From contig NZ_JAAALB010000051.1 of assembly GCF_009905545.1 (NCBI RefSeq), forward strand, positions 1 to 40,294: a stretch of DNA of 40,294 bases. The letters are read 5' to 3'. The translations under genes were made by a program, and so were the position numbers. The first letter of the stretch is position 1, and every line of letters starts with the position of its first letter. Below are positions 1-7,958 of the stretch, in pieces. The DNA is from Cellulophaga sp. BC115SP. Lineage in GTDB: Bacteria > Bacteroidota > Bacteroidia > Cytophagales > Spirosomataceae. The notes beneath the pieces are model-generated. The model was given only the letters and a program-made list of their open reading frames with translations, was not told the origin of the DNA and ran no database searches.

Positions 1-229
1 CAAATCAAACTATTTTACTATTTTGATTACTTTAACTTGGCTAAAACTCAGGGCAACCTATTTTAGGCAAGGACAACAGCATTAAAATTATTCAAAAGTA
101 CATTTTAATATTTATTTAAGTCGTTGTGCAAAATAAGATTTGGTCAACTTTGAGTGTAAAGTATTGATATTTAAATATTCACCATTCACAACTCACAATT
201 CATAACTAATACGTGTATGTTCTTTTGAA
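1..229. other. Intergenic left edge, no gene seen
   Basis: No convincing reading frame is visible on either strand, and the composition is very A+T rich. The right half carries the degenerate ATTCACAA-like repeat listed separately. The gene to the left lies outside the window, so it is unknown whether this stretch is a promoter or a terminator region for it. Confidence 0.5.
178..209. repeat. Degenerate short tandem repeat (ATTCACAA-like)
   Basis: The stretch reads as imperfect copies of an 8-base unit close to ATTCACAA / CTCACAAT / TCATAACT. Related wording recurs at 28713-28760 and near 28925-28935, always between genes. It lies just beyond the 3' end of the VOC-fold gene. Function is unknown; it may be a decayed intergenic repeat. 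Confidence 0.3.
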
Positions 230-616
230 TCAGGCTACTAGCTCGATTCTATTGTTTTCGGGGTCTAAAACTACACTTTCGTAATAGCCATCTCCTGTAC
301 GGCGAGGTTCGCCCACGATTTGAACGCCTTCTTTTCTCATCAATTCGGTAAGTTCATCAACTTTTTGTTCACTGCCCAACGCAAATGCAAAGTGAGTAAT
401 TCCTAATGTTTCGGTTTTAGGGTTTTCTCTTTCGGGAATTTGCGGTTTTTGCATTAATTCTATTCTTGCACCAGATGCAAAACTTAAAAAGTAAGACTCA
501 AATTCCTTTGCGGGATTATGGTATTTTGTATTACATTTTGCCCCAAAATAGCGCATATAGAAGGATTTCATCTGCTCCAAGTCGCTTGTCCAAATAGCAA
601 TATGCTCAATAATCAT
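230..616 (-). CDS. VOC/glyoxalase-fold protein (lactoylglutathione lyase-like)
   Basis: This 128-residue protein has the size and two-module layout of the vicinal oxygen chelate (glyoxalase I / bleomycin resistance) superfamily. The four expected metal ligands can be placed at His5 (EHIAIW), Glu53 (ARIELM), His75 (GITHFAFA) and Glu125 (RIELVA), one pair in each beta-alpha-beta-beta-beta module. It opens with the typical IEHIAIWTSDLE strand. The start was set at the ATG on 616 because the frame extends 18 further codons upstream without any family similarity. The substrate cannot be told from sequence; glyoxalase I, a dioxygenase or a resistance protein share this fold. It is transcribed divergently from the DeoR regulator, with about 100 bp between the starts, so shared regulation is possible but unproven. 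Confidence 0.8.
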   Translation of the reverse strand: MIIEHIAIWTSDLEQMKSFYMRYFGAKCNTKYHNPAKEFESYFLSFASGARIELMQKPQIPERENPKTETLGITHFAFALGSEQKVDELTELMRKEGVQIVGEPRRTGDGYYESVVLDPENNRIELVA

Positions 617-682
617 AGTGTGAAAATTTAGTTGATGATGCAATTTTCCGAATAAAAACGTAAAAATCAAAATGTTTTTTAT

Positions 683-690
683 TAAATTTG
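683..690 (+). promoter_or_regulatory. Bacteroidetes -7 box (TAAATTTG) for the DeoR gene
   Basis: The octamer matches the Bacteroidetes housekeeping pattern TAnnTTTG and sits 27 bases before the DeoR start codon. No clear -33 TTTG partner is visible at the usual spacing, so the call rests on the -7 box and position alone. Confidence 0.35.
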
Positions 691-717
691 TGAATAAAAC
701 CGAAATAAAACGAATTT

Positions 718-1467
718 ATGCTAAGGGAAGAACGCCTTCAAATTATTCTCAAAATGTTGGAAACCAATCAAAGGGTTTCGTCAGTAGAGCTATCCGAGAT
801 TCTTAATGTTTCAGACGATACCATCCGACGTGATTTGAATGAGTTGGCCGAAAATGGATTACTCAAAAAAGTGCACGGTGGTGCTGTTCCTAGGTCGGCG
901 CATCCCTACAAATTGAAGGAAAGAATCAAAGTGGCTCATGAAGAAAAAATGGTTTTGGCACAAAAAACACAAGCTTATTTTCATGACGGGCAAGTAATTT
1001 TATTAGATAATGGCTCTACCAATATGGAGGTGGCTCGTATGATGTCTCCCGATTTGAAGGCAACAGTTTTTACGAATAGTCTCCAAATCGCTCAAATTTT
1101 GTGTGAACATCCCTCTATCCAGCTTTTCTTTTTGGGCGGCAAAGTATTCAAAGATGCCCAAAATACTTATGGTGCTGAGGTGATAGAGATGCTTCAAAAA
1201 ATTCGTGCAGATATATGTATTTTAGGGGTTTGTGGGATTCATCACAATATAGGTGTAACGATTCAAGATTGGGGAGAAAACCAAGTAAAGCGCAAAATGG
1301 TGGATATTTCTCAAAAGGTTGTCGCCCTTGTAACGGCCTCAAAAGTAAATACTGCTGAAAGCTACGTCGTGTGTACCTTGGATGAATTGGACGTGATGTT
1401 AACGGACGATTGTATCGATGAAGCTTTATTAAAAGATTATCAGAAACATGATATTGTAATTCAATAA
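718..1467 (+). CDS. DeoR-family transcriptional regulator
   Basis: The 249-residue protein has the usual DeoR length and architecture. Residues 1-57 form the winged helix, with the family sequence VSDDTIRRDLNEL followed by KKVHGGAVPR. Residues about 75-232 form the sugar-isomerase-like DeoRC sensor domain, including the phosphosugar-site segment LDNGSTNMEVA. Members normally repress sugar or sugar-phosphate catabolic genes and release DNA on binding a phosphorylated effector. No sugar kinase, transporter or hydrolase sits next to it, so it is an orphan here; its targets could be the divergent VOC gene, itself, or distant genes. It is followed by two hairpins and converges on the kinase genes to its right. 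Confidence 0.9.
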   Translation: MLREERLQIILKMLETNQRVSSVELSEILNVSDDTIRRDLNELAENGLLKKVHGGAVPRSAHPYKLKERIKVAHEEKMVLAQKTQAYFHDGQVILLDNGSTNMEVARMMSPDLKATVFTNSLQIAQILCEHPSIQLFFLGGKVFKDAQNTYGAEVIEMLQKIRADICILGVCGIHHNIGVTIQDWGENQVKRKMVDISQKVVALVTASKVNTAESYVVCTLDELDVMLTDDCIDEALLKDYQKHDIVIQ

Positions 1468-1547
1468 CTGGGGAAAGTGTAGAATTTTTTCTACATAAAA
1501 CTGTGGAATATAATCTACTTAGCTAGGGAAAATACGCAGAATAGCAA

Positions 1548-1564
1548 TTGGCACGAATATTTCA
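1548..1564 (+). promoter_or_regulatory. Possible sigma-54 (-24/-12) promoter
   Basis: The site reads TTGGCACG, four bases, then TTTCA. The -24 half matches the sigma-54 consensus exactly and the spacing is right, but the -12 half has T where the conserved G of TTGC is expected. The + strand beyond it has no gene before the hairpin at 1605-1632, so any transcript would be very short. A chance match is quite possible. Confidence 0.2.
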
Positions 1565-1604
1565 ATAATAGAATTAAATATAATAGTGGTTAGGTATAGT
1601 TCAG

Positions 1605-1637
1605 AAAGGTGAGAATGATAATTCTCACCTTTTTTCT
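1605..1637 (+). terminator. Rho-independent terminator after the DeoR gene
   Basis: A perfect 12-bp stem (1605-1616 with 1621-1632) with loop GATA runs into TTTCTTTTT. It lies between two convergent genes and most likely ends the DeoR transcript. A smaller hairpin, TGTAGAA-TTTT-TTCTACA, occurs earlier at 1478-1495. Confidence 0.8.
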
Positions 1638-1660
1638 TTTTAAGACCACTAAAGAGATAA

Positions 1661-3112
1661 TTAGGCTGCTTGGTTGTGAATAGGGAGGCTAATGATAAAA
1701 AGACTACCTTCGCCAAGCGTAGACTCCACCTCGATACTTCCTTTGTGAGATTGGATAATGTTAAGAGTCGCTGAGAGACCTAAACCAAATCCATTTGACT
1801 TGGAAGTAAAATAAGGCTCAAACAAGCGGTCTATCTGTTCGACTGACATTCCCATACCGTTATCTTTGATACTAATTAGATACGAAGATCCTTTAATGGC
1901 AGACTTTACCTCAAGGATTCCTTTACCTGTTTCCATAGCCTCAATGGCATTGATAACGATATTTAATAAAGCTATTTTTATTTGTTCTGCATCAATTTGT
2001 AATAGAGCATCCACCGATAAATCTTTACAAAGCTGAATATTCTTTAGGTTCAAACGGTCTATTGCTTGCTGAATACTTTCTTCAATAACCAAAGAGCCAG
2101 AATACATATTAAGTGAAACCGCCGCTGGACGATATGAATTAAGCAATTCCGAAATTAGGTCACCGATTCGTTTGCTATTGCGCTGTATAATTTCTAGGAA
2201 AAAATGTAGTTCTTCATCCTGTAGTTCTGAAGCCAGTTGGTCTAAGGAGAGATTTATATTGGTCAGAGGATTACGGACTTCATGCGCAAGGGTACGAATA
2301 AGACGCCCTGTTGCAGCTACTTTTTCAGAAATTACATGTTCTTTTTCTGCTTTTCTTACATGCGTAATGTCTCGAACTACTCCTAAAAAATGCTCCAAAC
2401 CATTGCTGTCGGTTCGTTTGAAGGCATTAATCTGACAAAGTTTTTTTTCGCCTGATTTTGTCGTTAGCCATGTTTCGTAATTATCCAACTGCCCAGATTG
2501 AGCCAATTGAGTCGCAAAGTTTTGTCGACTAGCGTTGCTACCAAACATACTAATTGTTGTCATATTTCGAAGCTCCTCTGGACTATATCCTGTAAGTACC
2601 GAAACCTCTGGATTGAAATATAAAAAGCTACCATCTACGGGGCTTGTAAGTACAATTGCTTGCTGGATATTGTCAAAAATACTTTTGTACTGAGCCTCGC
2701 TCTCTCGAAGGGTTTGTAATGTTTGAGCGCGTTCTAAGGAGTAACGAATACATCTTTCAATTTTTTCGGTATCCAACTCACCTTTGATCAGATAATCCAT
2801 TGCTCCAAGTTTCATAGCTTCTTCATCAATTTCTTTATGACCTTTACCCGTAAGCATAACCATAGGAGTCGATATACGATGTTCTTTTACGATTCTGAGC
2901 AAATCAAGACCTGTTTTTGCTCCTAATCTAAAATCAAAAAAACAGATATCGAACTTGATTTGGGTAAGTTTGCTAATGGCCATTGAAAATGATTTGGCCC
3001 ATGTGACCTCAATGTTTTGACCGGGTATTTGTTTTAAATAATCACAAGTAAGAAAATAATCGTCTTCATCATCATCTACCAGTAGTAGTTTTATATTTGA
3101 GCGGGATAACAT
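1661..3112 (-). CDS. Hybrid sensor protein: receiver-PAS-histidine kinase
   Basis: This soluble 483-residue protein has an N-terminal receiver domain (about 5-125: acidic pocket DDDEDD at 13-18, phospho-acceptor Asp60, Thr88, Lys110), a PAS domain (about 138-252) and a kinase core. The HisKA box LAHEVRNPL places the phospho-His at 277. The ATPase domain (about 370-480) shows the N box (NIVINAIEAM), G1 box (DNGMGM) and G2 box (GFGLGLS). No membrane segment is seen. An N-terminal receiver ahead of a kinase suggests control by phosphotransfer from another kinase. The gene starts 8 bases after the stop of the PAS-PAS kinase upstream, so the two are probably co-transcribed, and that kinase is the obvious candidate donor. 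The signal and output target are unknown. Confidence 0.92.
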   Translation of the reverse strand: MLSRSNIKLLLVDDDEDDYFLTCDYLKQIPGQNIEVTWAKSFSMAISKLTQIKFDICFFDFRLGAKTGLDLLRIVKEHRISTPMVMLTGKGHKEIDEEAMKLGAMDYLIKGELDTEKIERCIRYSLERAQTLQTLRESEAQYKSIFDNIQQAIVLTSPVDGSFLYFNPEVSVLTGYSPEELRNMTTISMFGSNASRQNFATQLAQSGQLDNYETWLTTKSGEKKLCQINAFKRTDSNGLEHFLGVVRDITHVRKAEKEHVISEKVAATGRLIRTLAHEVRNPLTNINLSLDQLASELQDEELHFFLEIIQRNSKRIGDLISELLNSYRPAAVSLNMYSGSLVIEESIQQAIDRLNLKNIQLCKDLSVDALLQIDAEQIKIALLNIVINAIEAMETGKGILEVKSAIKGSSYLISIKDNGMGMSVEQIDRLFEPYFTSKSNGFGLGLSATLNIIQSHKGSIEVESTLGEGSLFIISLPIHNQAA

Positions 3113-3120
3113 AATAGTGT

Positions 3121-4674
3121 TTAAGGTTTAAAAGGTAAATATAGGGTAAATATGGAACCTTGTTGTAGGGTACTTTGGGCGCTTAGGTGCCCTCGATGAT
3201 TTTCAACAATTTTGGCACAAATCGCCAAACCTAAGCCAGTTCCTTCAAATTCGGCATTGCCATGCACACGATGAAACATGGTAAATATTTTTTCTTTATA
3301 CTCTTCTTCAAAGCCGATACCATTATCGCTTATGGTAATTTTCCAGTATTGAGTGTCTGTGAGTTTTAGTTTAAGAATTTCTTCTAGAGAGGCTTCTTTT
3401 ACCTTTATGCTTACTATTGGTTGTGTAGATTCGTCTACAAATTTAATGGCGTTTGAAATTAAGTTTAAAAATAACTGGTGCATTTGAGATGGAAAAGCCT
3501 GAATAATAGGCAAGTCATCTACGGTAATTTGTGCATTCTTTTTGGCAACAGCGATTTCCAAATCTCCTATAGCATTTTGAACAATTTGGTTGAGATTTAC
3601 CTCCGAAAAGGGGAGAGGAATATTGTTACGGGATATTCTCGAATAGGCTAACAGATTATCAATCAGACTTTTCATTCTATCGCTTGAATACAAAATTCTA
3701 TCTACAAAAAAACGACCGTCCTCGTTCAGATCATCTGCGCATCGCTCAATGAGCTTGTTGGCAAAAGCAGTAATTTTGCGCAATGGCTCTTGCAAATCAT
3801 GCGAGGCAATGTAGGCAAACTGCTCCAAATCTTGATTAGAACGAAATAGCTCCTCAATCTTTTTTTCAAGGGCTAGCTCATAATTCTTTATTTGGGTAAT
3901 ATCAGCAGATGTTCCAAGTACTTTTGTGACATTTCCTTCCGCATCTAAATAGCACTTCCCCTTTACTGCCAAATACTTGAATACTCCTTTGGCATCAATA
4001 ATCGAGTGTTCAAACCCATAATAGGTCTTTTTGTCTTGTACAGACTGCATAGAAATGCTTTTGGTATATTCTAGTTCATGCACTGGAATATGCTTCTGAT
4101 AGAAACCAAAGGTCATCTCTTTGTCTTCAAAATCTTTGGCATCGTAACCAAAAACTTCATATAGCCCGTCAGACCAGCTAACAGTGTCAGCGCCAACATA
4201 CCATTCCCAACTACCGTATTTAAAAATTTTCTCAGCTTCATTGAGTTGATTTCTTTGTTGAAGTATCAGCTCATTATGCTTTTGAAGTTGCGTAATATCT
4301 TCTGCAATATGAAGTATTTCAAATTGGGCTTCAGGACTTTGACTTCTCAAAACCATACTTCTATGGCGCAAAATAACCTTCGACCCATTTTTATGTTTTA
4401 CCTCAATATTGTATTCAATGCGTTCGCCTGTATTGATGATTTTATTGTACTCTCCGAGCCTGAGCTCCCATTTCATTAACTCGCTTTCACTTAGGGCAAA
4501 ATCTAGAGAAAAGTCATTTTGAATCAAATCCTCTTTTTGATAACCAAGAATATCCGTAAACTTTCGATTCATGAAAGTAATTTTTTTGGACGGAAACTCC
4601 TGAATATAAACCAAGTCTGGTATGAGTTGGATAAACTTTTCTAAAGGTATATTGTCTCGTTGATATAAAGGCAT
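3121..4674 (-). CDS. PAS-PAS sensor histidine kinase
   Basis: The 517-residue soluble kinase has two PAS domains (about 12-130 and 150-265), a short coiled linker, then a HisKA domain whose box ASHDLQEPLRK puts the phospho-His at 292. The ATPase domain follows (NLISNAIKF, DNGIGF, GTGLGLAI). The His-box type and the preceding linker closely match the CHASE3-like kinase at 16911-18311, so the two kinases look paralogous in their cores. It lacks a membrane segment, so it probably senses a cytoplasmic signal such as redox, a ligand or light through PAS; none can be named. It is the first gene of a likely two-gene operon with the receiver-PAS-kinase gene, 8 bases downstream. Confidence 0.92.
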   Translation of the reverse strand: MPLYQRDNIPLEKFIQLIPDLVYIQEFPSKKITFMNRKFTDILGYQKEDLIQNDFSLDFALSESELMKWELRLGEYNKIINTGERIEYNIEVKHKNGSKVILRHRSMVLRSQSPEAQFEILHIAEDITQLQKHNELILQQRNQLNEAEKIFKYGSWEWYVGADTVSWSDGLYEVFGYDAKDFEDKEMTFGFYQKHIPVHELEYTKSISMQSVQDKKTYYGFEHSIIDAKGVFKYLAVKGKCYLDAEGNVTKVLGTSADITQIKNYELALEKKIEELFRSNQDLEQFAYIASHDLQEPLRKITAFANKLIERCADDLNEDGRFFVDRILYSSDRMKSLIDNLLAYSRISRNNIPLPFSEVNLNQIVQNAIGDLEIAVAKKNAQITVDDLPIIQAFPSQMHQLFLNLISNAIKFVDESTQPIVSIKVKEASLEEILKLKLTDTQYWKITISDNGIGFEEEYKEKIFTMFHRVHGNAEFEGTGLGLAICAKIVENHRGHLSAQSTLQQGSIFTLYLPFKP

Positions 4675-5042
4675 TTGGGTTCTATGTTAAGTTTTGGAAA
4701 GGAGTTACTCATCAAGCTATGAACAAACAAAGTAGTGTATTGTTTGTTGTAAAGTTTTTCTTGAAACTACCCATGGTATTTTTAGAAAAAACTATTCCTA
4801 GCATTGGTTTGATAAATAGTTTTGTAAGTTTTGACTTACTTTTTTATTTGAAATATATGTTGAGTTGGAAGAGTATAAGTTTTAATGTAGAATTGTGAGG
4901 CATTAAGCTATTGTCAAATGTCAATAACCGATTGCCTAAAGTGTAATATTACAAAATGATATTGTGTTAGTTTTTAAATGTAAAGTTTTGATAAATAGTA
5001 ATTTATGTAAATAAATCATCATTCGAAATACATCACTACTAT
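4675..5042. other. 368-bp intergenic region upstream of the PAS-PAS kinase
   Basis: This A+T-rich gap separates the NtrC-type gene from the PAS-PAS kinase, both on the minus strand, so it should hold the kinase promoter. I found no clear TAnnTTTG or -24/-12 site for the minus strand. On the plus strand, 4719-4898 holds an open frame of 59 codons (MNKQSSVLFV...) that is hydrophobic and has no recognisable family; it is treated as probably non-coding. Confidence 0.5.
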
Positions 5043-6449
5043 TTACATATTATAATTATTCATTTTGTTGTAAAGGGTTTTTCTATCTATGCCTAAAAGT
5101 TTGGCTGCTTTGCTTTTATTGTAGTTAACTTGTTTCAAAACCTGCAAAATTGTTTCGTACTCGGCATCGGAGGCTACAGACTTAAGATTAAGATGCTGGG
5201 CTGGTTCTTGATAACTACTTTCGGGAGCACGTTGCTCGAAAGGCGTGTCAAAAACTAGGAGTCGTTCATGATTCATAAGCTCAAAGGGCAGACTTTTGGC
5301 TTCTATATAATCCTTCTCAGAAAGTAGCGTAGCTCTTTTAATGACATTGCGCATTTCGCGAAGATTGCCAGGCCAACCATAGGTTTTAAAAACCGCTTCA
5401 ACCTCTGGTGCAAAAGTGGTAATGTTTTTGTCAAGTTCTTCGTTGGTCTGGGCCAAAAAGAAATGTGCAAATTCCATAATATCTGATTTCCGCTGACGAA
5501 GTGGAGGAACTTCGATACTAAATTCATTAAAGCGATGATACAAATCTTCTCTGAATTTCCCTTTTCTGCTAGCCTCCAAAAGCCTTTCGTTAGAGGCAAC
5601 AATAATTCTTACATCTACCGAAATTTCTTTTGTTCCACCGATTCTTCTCAGGGTTCTTTCTTGCACCACACGCAAAAGCGATACTTGAACGTCGTAAGGT
5701 AAATTAGCTACCTCATCAAGAAATAAAGTGCCACCATTTGCCATTTCGAAGTGGCCAATTTTTTGATTGATGGCACCTGTAAATGAGCCTTTTTCATGAC
5801 CAAATAATTCGCTGGCGGCTAATTCTTTAGAAATTGCACCACAGTCCATCGCCACAAAAGGACCATTGGCTCTTTTGCTTCTCGCATGGATTTCTTGCGC
5901 GATTGACTCTTTGCCCGAACCACTTTCTCCATAAATAATCACGCTATAGTTAGTAGGAGCAACAAGGTCTAACTGTCTGAATAAGTTTTTTGACTCTTGT
6001 CCCGAACCAGCAATATGGTCTTTTTGTACTAAGCCTTTTTTGGGGCTATTAGCTTTGGGTCTGTTGGGCGATATACTTGGTGTTTGGGTTGCCTTTTGTA
6101 AAGCGTTTTGAATAGTTACCAAGATTTCATCGGGAAATAAAGGTTTTGTAATATAGTCTACAGCACCCATTTTCATGACGTTTACCGCCGTTTTTATATC
6201 CGAATATCCAGTTATTATAAGTACGGGAAGTAGAGGTTTTTTTTCATGTATTTTCTGTAAAATAGTTGCACCCGTCATGTCCCCTAATCGGAAGTCGGTC
6301 ATGACTAAATCAGGGTGAAACTCATCAAGTAAAACGAGTCCACCGTTACCACTTTTTGAAATTGCTACCTCATAGCCATTTTTTGTAAGAAAGCGGCGCA
6401 ACAGCATACAAATGTCTGTGTCGTCGTCTATTACAAGAATTTTTTGCAT
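5043..6449 (-). CDS. NtrC-family sigma-54-dependent response regulator
   Basis: The 468-residue protein has the full NtrC layout. A receiver domain spans residues 1-120 (acidic pocket Asp8-10, phospho-acceptor Asp52, Thr80, Lys102). The AAA+ activator domain spans about 145-375, with Walker A GESGSGKE at 174-181, the sigma-54-contacting loop GSFTGA at 221-226 and Walker B GTLFLDE. A Fis-type helix-turn-helix lies at about 424-466 (NKSKAAKLLGIDRKTLYNKM). Phosphorylation should drive ATP-dependent opening of sigma-54 promoters. The loop is GSFTGA rather than the commoner GAFTGA, a tolerated variant. Sigma-54 itself is encoded at 15265-16671. The kinases at 1661-4674 lie just downstream, 368 bp away, so they are plausible but unproven partners. 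Target promoters are unknown. Confidence 0.93.
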   Translation of the reverse strand: MQKILVIDDDTDICMLLRRFLTKNGYEVAISKSGNGGLVLLDEFHPDLVMTDFRLGDMTGATILQKIHEKKPLLPVLIITGYSDIKTAVNVMKMGAVDYITKPLFPDEILVTIQNALQKATQTPSISPNRPKANSPKKGLVQKDHIAGSGQESKNLFRQLDLVAPTNYSVIIYGESGSGKESIAQEIHARSKRANGPFVAMDCGAISKELAASELFGHEKGSFTGAINQKIGHFEMANGGTLFLDEVANLPYDVQVSLLRVVQERTLRRIGGTKEISVDVRIIVASNERLLEASRKGKFREDLYHRFNEFSIEVPPLRQRKSDIMEFAHFFLAQTNEELDKNITTFAPEVEAVFKTYGWPGNLREMRNVIKRATLLSEKDYIEAKSLPFELMNHERLLVFDTPFEQRAPESSYQEPAQHLNLKSVASDAEYETILQVLKQVNYNKSKAAKLLGIDRKTLYNKMNNYNM

Positions 6450-6656
6450 TCTTTAGTTTGTTTAAATTATTCGTAAAGGATAATAGTTGGTTGAGTATAG
6501 TAATAGTAAAAGCCAAATGGATAGGTATTAGCAATTCATAATATTTATGAAGTACAGTAAGTAAAAGTAACTCCCAGTGACGGTAAAGGTAGATTTACTT
6601 AGTAATCGAAGTTAGTTGATTTTTGATTTTTTCCCTAAAAAGAGGTTATAAAATTA

Positions 6657-6694
6657 AATTCCCAGTAAATGAAAAGTATCACTTACTGGGAATT
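6657..6694 (-). terminator. Terminator after the M42 peptidase gene
   Basis: A perfect 12-bp inverted repeat (AATTCCCAGTAA with TTACTGGGAATT; 6657-6668 and 6683-6694) encloses a 14-base loop. On the minus strand it is followed by a T-rich tract, TTTAATTTTAT. It begins 25 bases beyond the peptidase stop codon. Confidence 0.75.
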
Positions 6695-6718
6695 ATTAAT
6701 ATGATTCTTGGGGTGTTC

Positions 6719-7789
6719 CTATTTAATATAACGCCAATCTTCGTTTCCTTTCAATGCCAACAATGATTCATAAATCAAGTTGATAACAGCCTGAACATCG
6801 TCTTTATGTACAGTTTCAACCGTTGTGTGCATATATTTTAGTGGAAGCGAAATCAAAGCTGAAGCAACGCCTTCGGTAGCATAAGCAAACGAATCGGTAT
6901 CTGTACCCGTAGAACGAGACACAGCCTGACGTTGAATAGCTATTTCTTTTTCTGTAGCAACATCAATAATGAAGTCACGAAGGTTGTTTTGTACTGCTGG
7001 TCCGTAGCAAATCACAGGACCTTTACCACATTTCAAGTCACCTTGTTCTTTTTTGTTGTACATAGGCGATTGAGTATCGTGTGTCACGTCAGTTACGATA
7101 GCAACATCTGGTTTCAAACGACGAACAATCATTTCGGCACCACGCAAACCAATTTCTTCTTGGACTGCATTTACTACGTATAAAGTGTAAGGAAGCTGAA
7201 TGTTGTTTTCTTTCAAAAGACGAGCCACTTCTGCAATCATAAAACCACCCACACGGTTGTCGAGTGCACGACCTACATAAAAGCGGTCATTGAGTTCAGT
7301 AAGTCCATCTTCAAAGGTAACCACAGTACCTACGTGAACGCCCATTTCTTCTACCTCTTTTTTATTGGCAGCGCCAAGGTCGATAAAAATGTCGTTTACA
7401 GTTGGAGCTTTATCTTTACCCAAGTCACGCACGTGGATAGCAGGATACCCGAATACCCCTTTCACAACGCCTTTTTTGGTATGTAGGTTACAACGCATTG
7501 ATGGAGCAATAACAGCGTCAGAACCACCATTGCGACGAACGAAAATATAACCGTTATCGTCGATATAGTTTACAAACCAAGAAATCTCATCGGCGTGTGC
7601 TTCAATTACCACTTTGTAAGGCTGTCCAGGATTAATCACCCCAACAGCAGTGCCATAGACGTCAATGATGGTTTCGTCGATGTAAGGTTTTAGGTAATCC
7701 AACCAAATTTGTTGACCTGCAGCTTCAAAGCCAGTGGGCGAAGCGTTATTCAAATATTCGTAGAGGAAGGTTTTTGATTGTTCTGTCAT
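6719..7789 (-). CDS. M42-family metallopeptidase (glutamyl aminopeptidase-like)
   Basis: The 356-residue cytoplasmic protein matches M42 aminopeptidases, which form dodecameric shells and trim peptides using two metal ions (often Zn or Co). The metal-site residues can be placed: His65 and Asp67 in EAHADE, bridging Asp177 in ALDNRVGG, catalytic base Glu211 and ligand Glu212 in AVQEEIGLRGA, Asp234 in VTDVTHD, and the late His in KYMHTTVE. Family members are often mislabelled endoglucanases; nothing here supports cellulase activity. It stands alone, with its own terminator and a 169-bp gap to the carboxylase gene upstream on the same strand. A housekeeping role in peptide recycling is likely. 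Confidence 0.9.
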   Translation of the reverse strand: MTEQSKTFLYEYLNNASPTGFEAAGQQIWLDYLKPYIDETIIDVYGTAVGVINPGQPYKVVIEAHADEISWFVNYIDDNGYIFVRRNGGSDAVIAPSMRCNLHTKKGVVKGVFGYPAIHVRDLGKDKAPTVNDIFIDLGAANKKEVEEMGVHVGTVVTFEDGLTELNDRFYVGRALDNRVGGFMIAEVARLLKENNIQLPYTLYVVNAVQEEIGLRGAEMIVRRLKPDVAIVTDVTHDTQSPMYNKKEQGDLKCGKGPVICYGPAVQNNLRDFIIDVATEKEIAIQRQAVSRSTGTDTDSFAYATEGVASALISLPLKYMHTTVETVHKDDVQAVINLIYESLLALKGNEDWRYIK

Positions 7790-7897
7790 TGTAATAATGA
7801 GTTCTATTGTTGTAATAATATCCTTTTAGTAAATAACACCGAGAATAGGATATTAATTTTTGAAATAATAAAAAATCTGCTTTTTACAAAAATACAA

Positions 7898-7928
7898 AAC
7901 CCCAAAGGTTTTAAAAGCCCTTGGGGTT
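7898..7928 (-). terminator. Terminator after the acyl-CoA carboxylase gene
   Basis: AACCCCAA (7898-7905) pairs with TTGGGGTT (7921-7928), and part of the inner sequence can extend the stem. On the minus strand the hairpin is followed by a T-rich run. It lies 31 bases beyond the stop codon of the carboxylase gene. Confidence 0.75.
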
Positions 7929-7958
7929 CTAAATCTAAAATAATACCATCAATGCTGA

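Noticed and set aside
2172-2435. Cys/Ser-rich 87-codon frame opposite the hybrid kinase gene
   Set aside because: Entirely antisense to a clear histidine kinase core, with a low-complexity translation.
4719-4898. 59-codon plus-strand frame upstream of the PAS-PAS kinase
   Set aside because: Hydrophobic and A+T driven, no recognisable family, no clear promoter, and antisense to the expected kinase promoter region. Possible but not supported.
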